A stretch of DNA of 64,000 nt from contig LGRX02035173.1 of the NCBI GenBank assembly GCA_001247695.2, positions 26,130 through 90,129 on the forward strand, written 5' to 3'. The stretch is from Cymbomonas tetramitiformis (taxonomy: Eukaryota; Chlorophyta; Pyramimonadophyceae; Pyramimonadales; Pyramimonadaceae). Under the pieces are notes generated by a model, which was not told the origin of the DNA, made no database searches, and saw only the letters and a list, made by a program, of their open reading frames with translations. The first letter of the stretch is position 1. Every line of letters starts with the position of its first letter. This document shows, piece by piece, positions 61,666 to 64,000 of this stretch. Both the position numbers and the translations under genes were made by a program.

Positions 61666-63972
61666 TAGCGAGCTTTACTTTTCTTGTTCTGATCGGATCC
61701 CGGATTTCCGCCTGGTGCCACTTTCCGCTTAGGTATAGGCCCCGCCTTCTTGGCGGCCTCAGCCTTCTGTTTCTTGGCGGCCTTGTCGGCCTCGGCCTTC
61801 TGTTTCTTGGCGGCATCCTCCTGTTTCTGGCGGCCTTGACGGCCTCGGCCTGCTGCCGCTTGGCGGACTTGTCGGCCTCGGCGGCCTCGGCCTGCTGTTT
61901 CTTGGCGGCCTTGGCGGCCTCGGCCTCCTGCTGCTTGGCGGTCTTGGCGGCCTCGGCGGCCTCGGCCTGCTGTTTCTTGGCGGCCTTGGCGGCCTCGGCC
62001 TCCTGCTGCTTGGCGGCCTTGGCGGCCTCGGCGGCCTCGGCCTGCTGTTTCTTGGCGGCCTTGGCGGCCTCGGCCTCCTGCTGCTTGGCGGCCTTGGCGG
62101 CCTCGGCCTCCTGCTGCTTGGCGGCCTTTTCCGTTTCCCTCATTTCGACCGCCGTCTTCTTCTCCCGCTCCTTCTCGACTTTCTCTTGCTCTTTACGATG
62201 TGCCTCTCTCTGCCTTTTCACCTCGTCGTATTCCTGCTTGCTCAACACTTCGTCGGCCAAAGAAAAAAATCCATCAGGAAACCTAATGCGCTCTTTCGCT
62301 GAGTCGACCATACCTTGCTCCCTGCATCCAAGACACCAGCACTTGTTAAAACCGATATACAAAGTATTTTTCAAAAAATGGATGTAGACATGAATGCTTA
62401 CCTATCGAAAGCGACGGAACCCAATCCCAACATGTTGGCGGCTACCGAAGTGGTCCCCGAACCGCAGCACGCATCCAAGATGAAGTGATAATCGTGATGA
62501 AGAGGTAACACCCCCTCGTACGCAGATTTCCCCCTCGCTTCCCCCTCTAACTCGGGACCTCGCATATGGGTATTGATGAGGTCGTGGATGAGCTTCAGCG
62601 GCTTCTGGTGTTTGTTAATTCTTTTTCCCTCGGAGTTAATGGCGAATTTCGACGAGTGTACAGGGGCATATTCCCAGGTGTTGGTTCGGCAAGAAGCCAC
62701 GAACTGCTTATCGACGACATCACTATCCGCATTCTCCTCCTCGCCGAGAACTCTAATCAAGTTCTTCATCCAGGGAAGCCTTTTATGCACGGCTGGGTGG
62801 GTTTCGTCTGCGAGAGCAATCAGCGCTGCTTAGTCAGATTGCCCATGCTTAGACGCCAAAAGGCAATCACAGAATTGTACGTAACTTAACATCTACGGCC
62901 CTGTAGGTGTTGCTTCCTTGACGTAGTAACACAAGACAAAGCACTCCATACGGTTGGCGTAGTTCCGTGGCGCAACGCCGGATTCCAAGGGCATCATGTT
63001 CGATCTGCTCAAAGGTTTCACCCAGAACATCTTTTCGGCGTTCCCGTGGCAAAACTGCTTGGCGGCTTCGAAGAACTCGTGGTGTTGTTGGAAGCCACAG
63101 AAACATCCCCCTACCCAATCATCACACGTGGTCAAATTGTTGAAGTTGTGTAGGAATTGCTTGAACTCTCCTGCTAAGAGAGGTTTCGGGAACCATTTCT
63201 TGTTCGAGTCCAGAGCATCCTCGCAATCCATAATGAAACCGGTGAATGGAAGCCTGGGAAGAGTCGTGAAGGATTCAGGTGATGCGGGCTCCAGCAGAAA
63301 GTCCTTCTTGAAAACCACTTGCGGAATCTTGTGAGTGTAGAAGTAGTCATCATCGTCGACTTGCTGGCCCTCAGGAACGTTTGACAATATTCGATAACTC
63401 ACACCTGTGTGCAATGTAAACGATTAGTAATTACATAGCTACGGTGCACAAAATGGAATATGAAACCGAGATACGCACCTGGAAGATCCTTTAGGAGGTT
63501 TTCCGCAGTCGATGCTGTCGTCGACCCGATTTTCAGCAACATCCTGCTCTCGATATTATTCCAGTAGAACTTTATATCCTTCGGAATGTTTTTGATCAGT
63601 TTCTAGCTATCTTCTCCTCGTGCCGCTGTTTTTCTTTTGCAGGCCGTTGTTCAAATTGAAATTTCCGGTTCTCCTGCTCGTTCTTGCAGGAGACCTTCGG
63701 GGGCACCACTCCCGCCTGGTACAGTTGTAAACAAACCCCGTTGTTAATTGAACGCGCAAGCCGATATGGAAAAAATCAGATATCGTGAAGGACGACCAGA
63801 GGGCACAACTTAGGTAAATTACCTTCAGTAATGTACGTATTTCTCTCTCATCCCCAGCCCCTGGGAAAACTTCGCAAAACTTCCCCCAGTCTTGTTCTGG
63901 GTTGGGAAACGTAAAGGTGTCAAGCTTCTTTTGCAGCGCAATGATTTCTGCATCCAGCTCACCGTACGTCAT
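61666..63972 (-). CDS. Multi-exon DNA methyltransferase (N4/N6 type, permuted order) with coiled-coil tail
   Basis: Phase-consistent exons: 63833-63972 (TYGELDAEIIALQKKLDTFT), 63479-63602 (KLIKNIPKDIKFYWNNIESR), about 62895-63414 (starting VSYRILSNVPEGQQVDDDDY), about 62402-62840, and 61666-62321. Introns have GT-AG ends and keep phase at three junctions: AAG/AAA, CCA-G/GT-GTG, GAT-AG/G-GAG. The fourth exon ends HHDYHFILDACCGSGTTSVA then ANMLGLGSVAFDR, motif I (FxGxG type, SAM binding) of DNA methylases, continued after splicing by EQGMVDSAKERIRF. Motif I lies near the C-terminus, as in beta-class enzymes, so the catalytic motif should be upstream; I could not pin a clear D/N/S-P-P-Y. The last exon adds a long coiled coil (AAKKQQAEAAE repeats) and a basic end. 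A one-base loss near 61827 shifts the tail frame. Confidence 0.6.
61760..62140 (-). repeat. In-frame repeat coding for the Ala/Lys/Gln/Glu coiled coil
   Basis: Units such as gcggcctcggcctcctgctg with tttcttggcggcc alternate about ten times. Units are 24-33 bp, so the frame is kept except for one site at about 61827, where a t is missing. Confidence 0.75.
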
Positions 63973-64000
63973 CTTCCGAGCCCAGAACTTCGACTCGGGA

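Overview
The window reads as eukaryotic nuclear DNA: exons are bounded by GT-AG introns, coding stretches are GC-rich, and the space between them is dense with retrotransposons, DNA transposons and satellites. The host gene type (right-handed beta-helix repeats joined to a multi-pass membrane region with a cysteine-rich EGF/GCC2-like segment) and a PAT/TOC-like tyrosine-recombinase retrotransposon suggest a green alga, possibly a prasinophyte such as Cymbomonas. That assignment is inference from gene style, not a database match.

From 2.2 to 37.5 kb I see one plus-strand host gene broken into small exons. Beta-helix exons lie at 2.26, 2.59, 3.48, 12.6, 16.6, 17.0, 17.7 and 24.4 kb, followed by membrane exons at 25.8, 26.6, 33.2, 36.1 and 37.1 kb. 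Mobile DNA sits between the exons: a decayed retroelement gag, an antisense DDE transposase with a divergent PHD-finger gene (4.0-12.3 kb), a LINE-like 3' fragment (12.8-16.4 kb; a second copy starts the window), a complete split-direct-repeat DIRS/PAT element (18399-24304), a complete Ty1/copia element with a CAGAG target duplication (26893-33182), and an antisense cytosine-methyltransferase relic (35.6-35.8 kb).

From 37.5 to 49 kb the DNA is mainly satellite: a 405-bp tandem array, a long 20-bp minisatellite that contains a 20-N assembly gap and surrounds a small repeat-bearing ORF, and several short arrays. A hAT transposase tail is at 47.9 kb. From 49.6 to 57.5 kb lie a gag-like ORF, a 66-bp/198-bp higher-order repeat, a four-exon minus-strand gene with a non-autonomous hAT insertion, a tRNA-like sequence with a long hairpin, and a CACTA-type tnp2 gene. 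Short GTATGGAC/GTGTGGAC words are scattered across this whole stretch.

From 58 to 64 kb, minus-strand genes follow one another: two paralogous small ORFs, a MYND-finger gene broken by a frameshift, and a multi-exon gene encoding a permuted DNA methyltransferase with an Ala/Lys-rich coiled-coil tail. Methyltransferase domains recur: one in the PAT element, a related degenerate one in the copia element, the cytosine-methylase relic, and the 62-kb gene. Most coding relics are damaged, and many of their internal stops are TAG.
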